A stretch of DNA of 64,000 bases from Hydrogenophaga taeniospiralis (GTDB taxonomy: Bacteria; Pseudomonadota; Gammaproteobacteria; Burkholderiales; Burkholderiaceae_C). Numbering within the stretch: position 1 is the first letter of the stretch; each line of letters opens with the position of its first letter. The stretch is from contig NZ_JAHBAG010000001.1 in assembly GCF_020510445.1 (NCBI RefSeq), positions 1,712,501-1,776,500 on the forward strand, given 5' to 3'. The notes below the pieces were generated by a model. The model saw only the letters and a program-made list of their open reading frames with translations. It had not been told where the DNA came from and searched no databases. Positions 55,975-64,000 of the stretch are shown piece by piece. Made by a program: the position numbers and the translations under genes.

Positions 55975-57774
55975 TCAGCGGGGCGAACGGGGCAGATCAC
56001 CCGGCAGGAGCGAGCCGGGGCGCGTGAGGCTGGGGATCGAGTCGCCTGGGGGGTACGAGAGGCTTTGCTGGACCGGTTGGCGTGGCGCGTTGGCCGACGA
56101 CGCCATGAGCACGTAGAACTCGTTGCCTTCGCGCTGGTCCAGCCGGCTGCGCTGGTAGGCGATCTGGGCGCCATACCGTTCGCACAGCTCGCGGCAGATG
56201 TAGAGACCCAGACCGCTGGAACGGCTCTCGGAGGAGAAGAACGGTTCGAACAGGTGGCGCAGCACGCCGGCTTCCAGCGGTGCGCCATCGCTCCAGACCG
56301 ACAGACGGATGCGGTCGTTTCCGCTGGGCTGGGTGATGACACGGATCGACGACGCGGTGCGGCTGGCGTGGTGCAGCGCGTTGTCGAGCAGGTTGATCAG
56401 CAGGCGGCGCAGGTGCTCGGGGTCGAAGCCGACGTGGGCCGTGGCTGCGTGGGTGTGTACCCCGAGCACGCGCTGGGCCTGGTTCTGCCGGATCCATTCG
56501 TGCGTGATCTGTCGCACCGTGTGGTCCAGCGGCAGCACCGGGGGGGCGCCATCGCCCCGGGTGGGCTGGACGCGTGCGACGTTGAGAATGTCGTCCACGA
56601 TGCGCGAAAGCCGTTGCGCGTTCTGTTCGATCATGCGGGTGAGCCGTTTCTGTCCGGGTTCCTGCACTTCTTCGTCCAGCAGCGCGTTGGCTTGGGTGAT
56701 GGCCGATAGCGGGTTGCGGATCTCGTGCGCCACGGCGGCCGACATGCGGCCCATGGAGGCCAGTTTTTCGGTGCGCACCTGGGCCTCGACCTCGCGCAGG
56801 TCTTCGAGAAACAGCACGCACAGCCCGGCGCGACGCCCGCCCTGCGCACTGGTCAACCGTGTGCGCGCGAACAGCCGGTGGGTGGTGAGCTCATCAAGGT
56901 CGATGCGGACTTCCGACTCCATCGGATGTCCGACCGCAAAGGTTTCGCTCACCAGGTTGGCCAGCCCTTCCCAAGCCGGCCGGGCCGAGAGCAGCAGCTT
57001 GGCGCCACGTGGGTAGTCCTCGCCCATCAGCATGAACTGGGCGGCCGGGTTGGCGTTGCGCACCACACTGTGCGGATCGACCACCAGCACACCTTCGCTC
57101 AGGCTCTCGATCACGAGTTCGTTGACCTGCGCCTGCGTGCGCGCAGCGGCCTGGCTGCTCAAGGCCAGGGCTTCCTCGCGCGCCAGGCGCAGCGCCAGCT
57201 GGTTGGCCAGCACCGCCACCAGGAAGAAGCCGGTGCCGGTCAGGCCCGACTGCAGGAAGCGCGAGGTGGACACCTCGCTGAGTACCGTGGCACTCAGGGC
57301 GGCCTCGCCCAGCATGTACAGCGTGATGCTGGCCGCGGTCGCCAGTGCCAGCGTCAAGGACCCGAGGATGGCGGCCAGCAGCACCGGCAGCGCAAACAGC
57401 GGCGTGTAGTTGATGCCGCCTTGCTGGAAGTGCTGCAGCAGGGCGAAGGCCAGCAGATCGACGCCGATGGTCAGCAGCCACTGGAACTGGAAGGGTTTGC
57501 CCAGCTCGGTCGGGTGCGACCAGATCAGCACCGCCAGGGTGGCGCTCAGGTGCACGGCGCAGACCAGGATGAGCCAGTCGGGGCCGCCTGAGCCGGTGAC
57601 CACCACGAAGACCTGCAGCGCCAGCAGCACCACCGCGATGAACACCCGCGCCCGCATGAAGGCGCGCCAGAGCCGGAAGAAGGCGTGTTGCCGCTTTTCG
57701 CGGTTGTGCGCGCTGTTGCCCTCGAAGGCGGAAAACCAGGAGGGCGCAAACTGGGAGGTGACGTCCCTGGCCAT
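55975..57774 (-). CDS. Membrane histidine kinase (PilS-like)
   Basis: The protein has 599 residues. Six membrane helices (about 40-190) are followed by a PAS domain (ESLSEGVLVVDPHSVVRNAN). The dimerisation domain has the phospho-accepting His in AVAHEIRNPLSAI. The ATPase domain shows LLINLLDNALHHAS and SSGLGLYICRELCERYG. The cognate regulator starts 15 bases downstream. Multi-helix sensor plus PAS fits PilS; the signal is unknown. Confidence 0.88.
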   Translation of the reverse strand: MARDVTSQFAPSWFSAFEGNSAHNREKRQHAFFRLWRAFMRARVFIAVVLLALQVFVVVTGSGGPDWLILVCAVHLSATLAVLIWSHPTELGKPFQFQWLLTIGVDLLAFALLQHFQQGGINYTPLFALPVLLAAILGSLTLALATAASITLYMLGEAALSATVLSEVSTSRFLQSGLTGTGFFLVAVLANQLALRLAREEALALSSQAAARTQAQVNELVIESLSEGVLVVDPHSVVRNANPAAQFMLMGEDYPRGAKLLLSARPAWEGLANLVSETFAVGHPMESEVRIDLDELTTHRLFARTRLTSAQGGRRAGLCVLFLEDLREVEAQVRTEKLASMGRMSAAVAHEIRNPLSAITQANALLDEEVQEPGQKRLTRMIEQNAQRLSRIVDDILNVARVQPTRGDGAPPVLPLDHTVRQITHEWIRQNQAQRVLGVHTHAATAHVGFDPEHLRRLLINLLDNALHHASRTASSIRVITQPSGNDRIRLSVWSDGAPLEAGVLRHLFEPFFSSESRSSGLGLYICRELCERYGAQIAYQRSRLDQREGNEFYVLMASSANAPRQPVQQSLSYPPGDSIPSLTRPGSLLPGDLPRSPR

Positions 57775-57795
57775 GTCAGTGGACGGTGTGGGGCG

Positions 57796-58044
57796 TCACC
57801 GCGACGCCCCCTCGTGCTGCTGGCGGTGTTCGGGGCAGCAATACGCGCCCAATCGGCCGGTGAGCGCTTCGCTTTCGGGCAGGTGCGTGCCACAGTGCTG
57901 GCACGCCACCATGACCATCGGCGTGCGTGACGCACGGGGTTGGGGGGGCTTGGGCGAAGTGCCCTCGTCCGGCCCGATCTGGCGGTTGTTGCGCCAGATC
58001 CAGAAGGCCACGACCAGCACGGCCAGAACGAGCAGGAATTTCAT
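57796..58044 (-). CDS. PP0621-like small membrane protein
   Basis: The protein has 82 residues: an N-terminal membrane helix (MKFLLVLAVLVVAFWIWR), a Pro-rich linker, and a cysteine motif CQHCGTHLPESEAL with a later YCCPEH, probably a small zinc-binding knuckle. Proteins of this type commonly lie between a ccsA-like gene and pilS in Burkholderiales and Pseudomonas. Function unknown. Confidence 0.75.
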   Translation of the reverse strand: MKFLLVLAVLVVAFWIWRNNRQIGPDEGTSPKPPQPRASRTPMVMVACQHCGTHLPESEALTGRLGAYCCPEHRQQHEGASR

Positions 58045-58058
58045 GGACAGATACCCGT

Positions 58059-58859
58059 TCAGGTCCGTGACAACACGACTTCGAGCACGAAGCGCGATCC
58101 GACGTAGCCCAGCAGCAGAAAGCCCGCGGCCAGGTACAGCGTGCGCACGGCGACGCGCCCGCGCCAGCCCAAGCGCCAGCGGCCCCACAGCAGCACCCCC
58201 ATGGTCAGCCAGGAAAGCACGGAAAACACGGTCTTGTGGTCCCAGGTCCAACGGTGGTTGAGCGTCTCGGAAAACCACCCGCCCGCCAGCAGCGTGGCGC
58301 TGAGCAGGGCAAAACCGGCGGCCACGAAACGGAACGTCAGCCGCTCCAGCGTCAGCAGCGGCACGGGGGTCTCGGTGGCGGCGCCACTGCGCATCGATTT
58401 TTCCGCCCGCTGCATCAACCAGGCGTGCACCACCGCGGCGCCGATCAGGCCGTAGGAGGCGATGCCCAGGGCCCAGTGCAGTGGCAACCAGTTCGAGCGC
58501 AGGGCCGGGTAGGGGGAGCCGGGAAACACCAGGGCGAGCAACACGGCGAGGGTTCCCAGCACGGCCAGCGTCCAGCGCGCCCGCAGTTCGGGGTACAGGC
58601 GGCTCTCGATCAGGTAGACCGTGAGCACCAGCCAGGCGGTGACGGAGAGTGCCGGCGCAAAGCCGAAACGCACCGGTTGTTCGAGCAGGCCCGAGGCCAG
58701 CACCAGCAGGTGCAGCAGCCAGGCCGTGGCCAGCACGAAACGGGTCTGCCCCGGCGTCATGCGGGGGTGCGCCCAGGCCAGGACGGCATACGACAGCGCC
58801 GCCACGGCCGAGAGCAGCGCAGCGGGGGGATTCGTCGCAAGGGCGGGCAGCAGGTTCAT
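58059..58859 (-). CDS. CcsA/YpjD-family inner-membrane protein
   Basis: The protein has 266 residues with about eight membrane helices. LHWALGIASYGLIGAAVVHAW and HRWTWDHKTVFSVLSWLTM are CcsA-type segments with possible heme-contacting His and Trp residues. E. coli YpjD, also beside ffh, belongs to this family. A role in cytochrome c assembly is doubtful because no ccsB or ccm genes are near. It is divergent from ffh. Confidence 0.82.
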   Translation of the reverse strand: MNLLPALATNPPAALLSAVAALSYAVLAWAHPRMTPGQTRFVLATAWLLHLLVLASGLLEQPVRFGFAPALSVTAWLVLTVYLIESRLYPELRARWTLAVLGTLAVLLALVFPGSPYPALRSNWLPLHWALGIASYGLIGAAVVHAWLMQRAEKSMRSGAATETPVPLLTLERLTFRFVAAGFALLSATLLAGGWFSETLNHRWTWDHKTVFSVLSWLTMGVLLWGRWRLGWRGRVAVRTLYLAAGFLLLGYVGSRFVLEVVLSRT

Positions 58860-59037
58860 TGGGTCGGCGTCGGACGCAACGTGTGGGCGCAGGGCGCAGC
58901 TAAAATCAGCACCACAGTTTAACGGCCTTGCCCGCAGCAGCCCCGAGGGGCTGCGGCCCACCCCCCAGACACGCAGACCCCGCGGCCCGAGCCCGCAGCC
59001 TGCGCCACGGCGGCCTTTTTCACCACCCGAGCGCACC
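58860..59037. other. Divergent promoter region between ypjD-like gene and ffh
   Basis: TAAAAT at 58901-58906 is a possible -10 for ffh. A hairpin CAGCCCC-GA-GGGGCTG lies at 58938-58953 in the likely ffh leader. No gene is seen and no SRP RNA is recognised here. Confidence 0.35.
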
Positions 59038-60408
59038 ATGGCATCAGCCCTCTCCGACCGTCTCTCACGCATCGTCAAGGAAATGCGCGGCCAGGCCCGC
59101 ATCACCGAGGCCAATGTCACCGACATGCTGCGCGAGGTGCGCATGGCCCTGCTGGAGGCCGACGTGGCCCTGCCCGTGGTGCGCGACTTCATCGCCCGCG
59201 TGAAGGAAAAAGCGCTGGGCCAGGAGGTGGTGGGCTCGCTCACGCCGGGCCAGGTGCTGGTGAGCGTGGTCAACCGCGAGCTCGCGGCCACCATGGGCGA
59301 CGGCGTGGCTGACATCAACCTCGCGGCGCAGCCGCCCGCTGTCATCCTGATGGCCGGCCTGCAGGGTGCCGGTAAAACCACCACCACCGCCAAGCTGGCC
59401 AAGCACCTGATCGAGAAGCGCAAGAAGAAGGTGCTCACGGTCTCGGGCGACGTCTACCGCCCTGCCGCGATCGAGCAGCTCAAGACCGTGACCGCGCAGG
59501 CCGGGGCCGAGTGGTTTCCCAGCACGCCCGATCAGAAGCCGGTGGACATTGCGCGCGCCGCCATCGACTACGCGCGCAAGCACTATTTCGATGTGCTGCT
59601 GGTGGACACGGCCGGCCGCCTCGCCATCGACGAAGCGCTGATGCGCGAGATCCAGGAGCTGCACGCGGTGCTAAAGCCGGTGGAGACCCTGTTCGTGGTG
59701 GACGCGATGCAGGGCCAGGACGCGATCAACACCGCCAAGGCCTTCAGCGCCGCGCTGCCGCTGACCGGCATCGTGCTCACCAAGCTCGACGGCGACTCGC
59801 GCGGAGGCGCGGCGCTGTCGGTGCGGCAGGTGACGGGGGCGCCGATCAAGTTTGCCGGCGTGTCCGAAAAGCTCGATGGCCTGGAGGTGTTCGACGCCGA
59901 GCGCCACGCCGGGCGCATCCTGGGCATGGGCGACATCCTCGCGCTGGTGGAGCAGGTCACGGCTGGGGTCGACATGGCCGCGGCCCAGAAGCTGGCGGCC
60001 AAGGTCAAGAGCGGGGAAGGCTTCGATCTGAACGACTTCCTGGACCAGATCCGCCAGATGAAGCAGATGGGCGGACTCTCCAGTTTCATGGACAAGCTGC
60101 CCAGCGCGATGGCGGCCAAGGCCAGCGAGGCCGATCTGAGCCGTGCCGAAAAGGACATCAAGCGCAAGGAAGGCATCATCTGCAGCATGACGCTCAAGGA
60201 GCGCAGCCGCCCCGAGATCATCAAGGCCACGCGCAAGCGCCGCATCGCCGCCGGTGCGGGCGTGCATGTGCAGGAGGTCAACCGGCTGCTCAAGGAATTC
60301 GAGCAGATGCAGGGCATGATGAAAAAGATGAAGGGTGGCGGCCTCATGAAGATGATGAAGCGCATGGGCGGCATGAAAGGCATGCCCAAGTTGCCCGGCA
60401 TGGGTTGA
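59038..60408 (+). CDS. ffh: Ffh, signal recognition particle protein
   Basis: The protein has 456 residues. Ffh binds 4.5S RNA and signal sequences and docks with FtsY. The N domain is followed by the G domain (GLQGAGKTTTTAKLA, VDTAGRLAIDE, TKLDGDSRGGAALS). The methionine-rich M domain at the end (MQGMMKKMKGGGLMKMM) binds signal peptides. The ATG at 59038 gives the expected MASALSDRLSRI start; the frame is open far upstream without support. Confidence 0.96.
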   Translation: MASALSDRLSRIVKEMRGQARITEANVTDMLREVRMALLEADVALPVVRDFIARVKEKALGQEVVGSLTPGQVLVSVVNRELAATMGDGVADINLAAQPPAVILMAGLQGAGKTTTTAKLAKHLIEKRKKKVLTVSGDVYRPAAIEQLKTVTAQAGAEWFPSTPDQKPVDIARAAIDYARKHYFDVLLVDTAGRLAIDEALMREIQELHAVLKPVETLFVVDAMQGQDAINTAKAFSAALPLTGIVLTKLDGDSRGGAALSVRQVTGAPIKFAGVSEKLDGLEVFDAERHAGRILGMGDILALVEQVTAGVDMAAAQKLAAKVKSGEGFDLNDFLDQIRQMKQMGGLSSFMDKLPSAMAAKASEADLSRAEKDIKRKEGIICSMTLKERSRPEIIKATRKRRIAAGAGVHVQEVNRLLKEFEQMQGMMKKMKGGGLMKMMKRMGGMKGMPKLPGMG

Positions 60409-60454
60409 TCGAAGTCAAACCCGATCATGGGGGCGCGGCCCATACTCGCGCCGC

Positions 60455-61081
60455 ATGTTGTTTGCCCTAGAACTGTCGCTGGCCCTCCTGTCCCTGGGTG
60501 TGGCCCTGTGGCTGCGGCCCTGGCGCATGCTCCGCGGGCCCTTGCTGACACCTGCGCTGGCCGCGGTGGCGCTGTTGCCCTGGCTCTGGCTGCTGCCGCA
60601 GAAAATGCCTCAGGGTCTGCAGGTGCAGCTCTCGGGCGCCTGTCTGCTGGTGCTCATGCTGGGTTGGCCGTTGGCGGTGCTGGTGCTGGCGCTGGTGGCG
60701 CTGGCGGTGGGTCTGATCGGTCAGTCGGGTCTTGCCGCGACGCTCTCCCAGTGGGTCTGGATCGGGCTGGTGCCGGCCACGCTCGCGTTGGGCATTGGCG
60801 CGGTGCTGCGTCGCTGGTTGCCACCCAACCCCTTCGTCTACACCCTGGGCCGAGGTTTTCTGGGCACCGCCGCCGCCATGTTTCTGGCGGGCATGGTGCG
60901 GGAGTTCGGTTACCGCCTGGCCGGCGGTGTGGCGCTGGAGCAGGCGCTGGTCGCGCGCTGGCTCATGGCCTGGGGCGATGCCTTCCTCACCGGCATGTTC
61001 ACCGCGATCTTCGTGGCCTTTGTGCCGAGCTGGCTGGCCACCTGGTCCGATGAGCGCTACCTGAAGCCGCCTCCTGAATGA
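60455..61081 (+). CDS. Membrane protein, CbiM-like (energy-coupling factor permease type)
   Basis: The protein has 208 residues and six or so membrane helices. The C-terminal half (GDAFLTGMFTAIFVAFVPSWLATW) resembles the COG3235/CbiM-like group of predicted permeases. There are no partner ECF ATPase genes here, so transport is only a possibility. It starts 47 bases after ffh and ends at a bidirectional terminator. Confidence 0.65.
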   Translation: MLFALELSLALLSLGVALWLRPWRMLRGPLLTPALAAVALLPWLWLLPQKMPQGLQVQLSGACLLVLMLGWPLAVLVLALVALAVGLIGQSGLAATLSQWVWIGLVPATLALGIGAVLRRWLPPNPFVYTLGRGFLGTAAAMFLAGMVREFGYRLAGGVALEQALVARWLMAWGDAFLTGMFTAIFVAFVPSWLATWSDERYLKPPPE

Positions 61082-61124
61082 AATGAAACACCCCGCAGCG
61101 CTTCACGCGGCGGGGTGTTTCATT
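61082..61124. terminator. Bidirectional terminator between the CbiM-like gene and opgH
   Basis: AATGAAACACCCCGC (61082-61096) and GCGGGGTGTTTCATT (61110-61124) form a perfect 15-bp stem with a 13-base loop. A/T flanks on both sides allow use by both convergent transcripts. Confidence 0.9.
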
Positions 61125-63088
61125 CAAGCCGCGGCCAGCCGGCTGGCGTGGCGCCAGGCGCGGCGCAACACCGCTGGGGACCAGGACTCTTCCGGGATCA
61201 ACAGCACGCCGCGCGAACGCATCCAGGTGCCCAGGTCCACGTGGCTGGTCGCCACGGTCAGCGGCACCGACAGCAGCAGCGGCAGGGCCACGGGGGCGAG
61301 CCAGATCAGCGCCTCGGCGTTGATGGCGGCGACACCCAGGGCCAGCAGGCCGATCACGGCGCTCATGGGGGCCAGACGCACCGTGGCGTCGCGCCAGGTC
61401 ACGCCGGCCGCTTCGCGCGGGGGCGACTTCCATTCCAGCTTCAGGCCGGTGATCGCCACCAGCACGAACAGCGAATGCGCCAGCATGCGGATGGGCGCCT
61501 GCAGCAGGGCCAGCAGGGTTTCCACCGCGGCGCTGCCCAGCAGGCCGGCGGCCCCGCCAAAGGACCTCTGCTCGCCCTTGAGGAACACCGCCAGCAGGCC
61601 CAGCACACGCGGCAGGAACAGCATGGACAGGGTCCAGGCCCACAGGCCACGCAGTTCGGCCGGCACGGCGTGCCAGAGCGACGGCGCGCTGGAGTCCGAC
61701 ATCCACAGCGCGGTGCCGAAGGTCAGGAAGGCCAGCCACAGCGGCGCCGACAGGTAGGACATGGCGCCAATGGCGAACATGGTGCGGTGCACGCGGTGGA
61801 TGCCGGGCTCGGCCATCAGGCGGGCGTTCTGCAGGTTGCCCTGGCACCAGCGACGGTCGCGCTGCAGCTCGCTCAGCAGGTCGGGCGGCTGCTGTTCGTA
61901 GCTGCCGGTGAGGTCGGAGACCAGCCAGACGTGGTAGCCGGCGCGGCGCATCAGCGCGGCTTCCACGAAGTCGTGGCTCATGATGCCGCCGGACATGCCG
62001 CCCGTGCCCTTGATCGGGGCCAGCGCGCAGTGCCGCATGAAGGGTTCGACGCGGATGATGGCGTTGTGGCCCCAGTAGTGGGACTCACCCAGTTGCCAGA
62101 ACTGCATGCCCAGCGTGAACAGGCGGCCGGTCACGCGCGAGGCGAACTGCTGCGCCCGTGCGTGCAGGGTGGCGTGGCCGATGGCCTGCGTGGCCGTCTG
62201 CACGATGCCCGCGCGGGGGTTGGCTTCCATCAGCTTGACCATGGAGACCAGGCAGCTGCCGCTCATGACGCTGTCGGCGTCGAGCACCACCATGTAGCGG
62301 TAGTCCTTGCCCCAGCGGCGGCAGAAGTCGGCCACGTTGCCGGCCTTGCGGTGGGTGCGGCGCGTGCGCAGGCGGTAGTACACCTCGATCTGCGGCAGGT
62401 CGGGCTGGGCGGCGAGTGCGGCGCGCAGGTCTTCCCAGGCGCCGCGTTCGGCCGCGGCGATGGCCGGGTCGTAGCTGTCGGAGAGCACGAACACGTCGAA
62501 CTGTCGCGCGTGGCCGGTGCCGGCGAGCGATTCGCAGGTGGCGCGCAGACCGGCGAACACGGTGGACACGTCTTCGTTACAGATCGGCATGATGATCGCC
62601 GTGCGCGCGTCGGGGTTCATGGGGTGGTGTCGCACCGTGGCGGCCGAGAGCGTGTGGGCGTCGCCGCGCAGCGAGACCCAGAAGCCCATCAGTGCGGTCA
62701 CGAAGCCCGTGACCACCCAGGCCGAAAGCACCACGAACAACACCAGCTGGCCGGTCTGCAGCCAGGTGTTCTCGTGCACGGGCTGGGCGTCGGCGAACAG
62801 GCTGGCCGCCAGCGCCGTGCTCAGCACGGTGAGCAGCACGAACACGCCGCGGCGCAGGTTGGCGGCCCGTTCCCAGGCCATGGGGGCGGGGGCCTCCACG
62901 GCCGGCGTGGCGGGCGTGCGCGGGGGCAGCACGCTGCTGGCCGCGCTCAGCAGGGCCGTGCCGATGCTGTTCCAGAACCCCCGCCAGGGGCGCGGCACCA
63001 TGGAGCCACGGTTGATCGGTGGCGCGGTGACGGCGTTCGGGTGGCGTTCCTCGCGCAGCAGGCTGCGCGCCGACGGTGTGGCGCTCAT
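61124..63088 (-). CDS. opgH: OpgH (MdoH), osmoregulated periplasmic glucan glucosyltransferase
   Basis: The protein has 654 residues from the ATG at 63088, which overlaps the opgG stop by ATGA; an upstream ATG at 63112 would add eight residues. The GT2 domain shows PICNEDVSTVF, VLDADSVMSG and QRDRRWCQGNLQ (the QxxRW motif) between membrane helices. OpgH polymerises beta-1,2-glucan from UDP-glucose across the inner membrane. It is shorter than the E. coli protein (847 residues) at the N-terminus. Confidence 0.93.
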   Translation of the reverse strand: MSATPSARSLLREERHPNAVTAPPINRGSMVPRPWRGFWNSIGTALLSAASSVLPPRTPATPAVEAPAPMAWERAANLRRGVFVLLTVLSTALAASLFADAQPVHENTWLQTGQLVLFVVLSAWVVTGFVTALMGFWVSLRGDAHTLSAATVRHHPMNPDARTAIIMPICNEDVSTVFAGLRATCESLAGTGHARQFDVFVLSDSYDPAIAAAERGAWEDLRAALAAQPDLPQIEVYYRLRTRRTHRKAGNVADFCRRWGKDYRYMVVLDADSVMSGSCLVSMVKLMEANPRAGIVQTATQAIGHATLHARAQQFASRVTGRLFTLGMQFWQLGESHYWGHNAIIRVEPFMRHCALAPIKGTGGMSGGIMSHDFVEAALMRRAGYHVWLVSDLTGSYEQQPPDLLSELQRDRRWCQGNLQNARLMAEPGIHRVHRTMFAIGAMSYLSAPLWLAFLTFGTALWMSDSSAPSLWHAVPAELRGLWAWTLSMLFLPRVLGLLAVFLKGEQRSFGGAAGLLGSAAVETLLALLQAPIRMLAHSLFVLVAITGLKLEWKSPPREAAGVTWRDATVRLAPMSAVIGLLALGVAAINAEALIWLAPVALPLLLSVPLTVATSHVDLGTWMRSRGVLLIPEESWSPAVLRRAWRHASRLAAA

Positions 63089-64000
63089 TCGGGAAGCAGT
63101 AGATGTGTCCATGTTTCGCTCACGGTGTCGTTGTTGTGTTGGAGAAAGGCGCGCAGCTCGACCGGCTGGGCCGGGTCGATGCGCTGCACGCGCAGGGTCA
63201 CGCGCCAGCTGCGCGTGGCGGGGTTGGGGTAGGCCAGCTGTTCGAGCACCCGGCCGTTGGCGTTGCTGCTCACCACGGCGCGCACCGGCGCGTCGGCGGG
63301 CAGGGCGTCCAGGGCGGGGCCGGCGAAGTCGATCACGTACTGCGGCTGGCCGATCTGCTCGGCCGCGCTGAGCTTGGTGTAGCCGTAGCCGCGGCGGGTC
63401 TGCGTGACCCAGGACGAGGGTGGGCGCTGCTGCGTCTCGCCCTGCCAGTGCAGTTCGTAGGCCCATTCCAGCGGTTGCCCGGGCGCGGGCAGGCGGGCCG
63501 GCACCCAGTACGCCACGATGTTGTCGTGTGTCTCGTCGGGCGTGGGCAGTTGCATCAGTTCGACCCGGCCGGGGCCCCAGTCACCCAGGGGTTTGACCCA
63601 GGCGCTGGGGCGGCGCTCGTAGCGGGCCTCCACGTCCTGGAAGCTGGCGAAGTTGCGGTCGCGCTGCATCAGGCCGAAGCCGCGCGGGTTGCTCATGGTG
63701 AAGGAGCTCACCGCCGGCGACTTGGGGCGCTGCAGCGGGCGCCAGAGCCACTCGCCCTCGCCCGTGACCATCATCAGGCCGTCGGAGTCGTGCACCTCGG
63801 GGCGGAAGTCGCCGGGCATGGGCTGGTTTTCACCCGAGAGGAACATACTGGTCAGCGGCGCCAGACCCAGCGTGGCCACCGGGCCCGCACCCTGGCGCAG
63901 GAACACCCGGGCGGTCACGGTGGTGACGGTTTCCGTGCCCGGGCGCACCACGAAGCGGTAGGCACCGGTGCTGCGCGGCGATTCCAACAGCGCGTAGATC
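63085..64000 (-). CDS. opgG: OpgG (MdoG), periplasmic glucan biosynthesis protein (5' end outside window)
   Basis: The C-terminal 300 or so residues of an OpgG-type protein are visible. Segments are MFLSGENQPMPGDFRPEVHDSDG, EWLWRPLQRP and DVEARYERRPSAWVKPLGDWG; OpgG-type blocks fit these. The protein builds or branches the periplasmic glucan in the periplasm together with OpgH. The reading frame stays open through the window end, so the signal peptide and N-terminal domain are not seen. Confidence 0.92.
   Translation of the reverse strand, partial: IYALLESPRSTGAYRFVVRPGTETVTTVTARVFLRQGAGPVATLGLAPLTSMFLSGENQPMPGDFRPEVHDSDGLMMVTGEGEWLWRPLQRPKSPAVSSFTMSNPRGFGLMQRDRNFASFQDVEARYERRPSAWVKPLGDWGPGRVELMQLPTPDETHDNIVAYWVPARLPAPGQPLEWAYELHWQGETQQRPPSSWVTQTRRGYGYTKLSAAEQIGQPQYVIDFAGPALDALPADAPVRAVVSSNANGRVLEQLAYPNPATRSWRVTLRVQRIDPAQPVELRAFLQHNNDTVSETWTHLLLPE

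Noticed and set aside
58860..59037. Possible 4.5S (SRP) RNA beside ffh
   Set aside because: I could not find the conserved tetraloop and domain IV stem; the region is only 178 bases and looks like a divergent promoter.

Overview
The window is a high-GC chromosomal segment of a Gram-negative betaproteobacterium. Gene content and order (complete mraZ-to-lpxC dcw cluster, a ypjD/ffh pair, an accBC-prmA run, nrdAB, opgGH, Ala/Lys/Pro-rich histone-like proteins) fit Burkholderiales and most likely Comamonadaceae, perhaps Hydrogenophaga-like. The genus is an inference from gene content, not from a search. It is dense core genome: I see no prophage, transposase, CRISPR array, tRNA or rRNA gene.

Layout. 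(1) 1-6816: the 3' end of rlmI, a CobW-type GTPase, dksA with a long Lys/Ala/Pro-rich extension, a STAS protein, and the HslVU protease. (2) 6837-26283: a strong terminator, an AT-rich promoter region with four MraZ boxes in exact 10-bp register, then mraZ-rsmH-ftsL-ftsI-murE-murF-mraY-murD-ftsW-murG-murC-ddl-ftsQ-ftsA-ftsZ-lpxC, most joined by ATGA overlaps. (3) 26294-33362: a small membrane protein, then a leftward run ending in ruvC (esterase, RNase II-family protein, TonB-like protein, mtgA, plsC, cdsA-like, ruvC). (4) 33386-38469: rodA, a beta-hydroxyacid dehydrogenase, tldD, and aroG behind what looks like a complete Phe-codon attenuator. (5) 38612-48289: proteins of unknown function, mpl, a thioredoxin-like protein, accB-accC-prmA, a zinc-ribbon membrane protein and a PfkB-type kinase. 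(6) 48394-58859, leftward: a histone H1-like protein, nrdAB with an NrdR-box promoter, ampD, a PilSR-like two-component pair, a PP0621-like protein and a CcsA/YpjD-like protein. (7) 59038-64000: ffh, a membrane protein, and opgGH (opgG cut by the window end).

Functionally the window is dominated by cell-envelope growth and division: precursor synthesis (murC-G, mraY, ddl), recycling (mpl, ampD), polymerisation (ftsI/ftsW, rodA, mtgA), the divisome (ftsL, Q, A, Z), lipid A (lpxC), phospholipid and fatty acid supply (plsC, cdsA-like, accBC) and periplasmic glucans (opgGH).

The most unusual signals are non-coding or small. They are the aroG leader peptide and attenuator; an exact 86-bp tandem duplication between ftsW and murG that keeps an ATGA stop/start at every junction; a palindromic repeat family lying just 3' of genes, always in the sense orientation; and related or palindromic GC-rich elements read through in frame inside murD, mpl and a dehydrogenase N-terminus.
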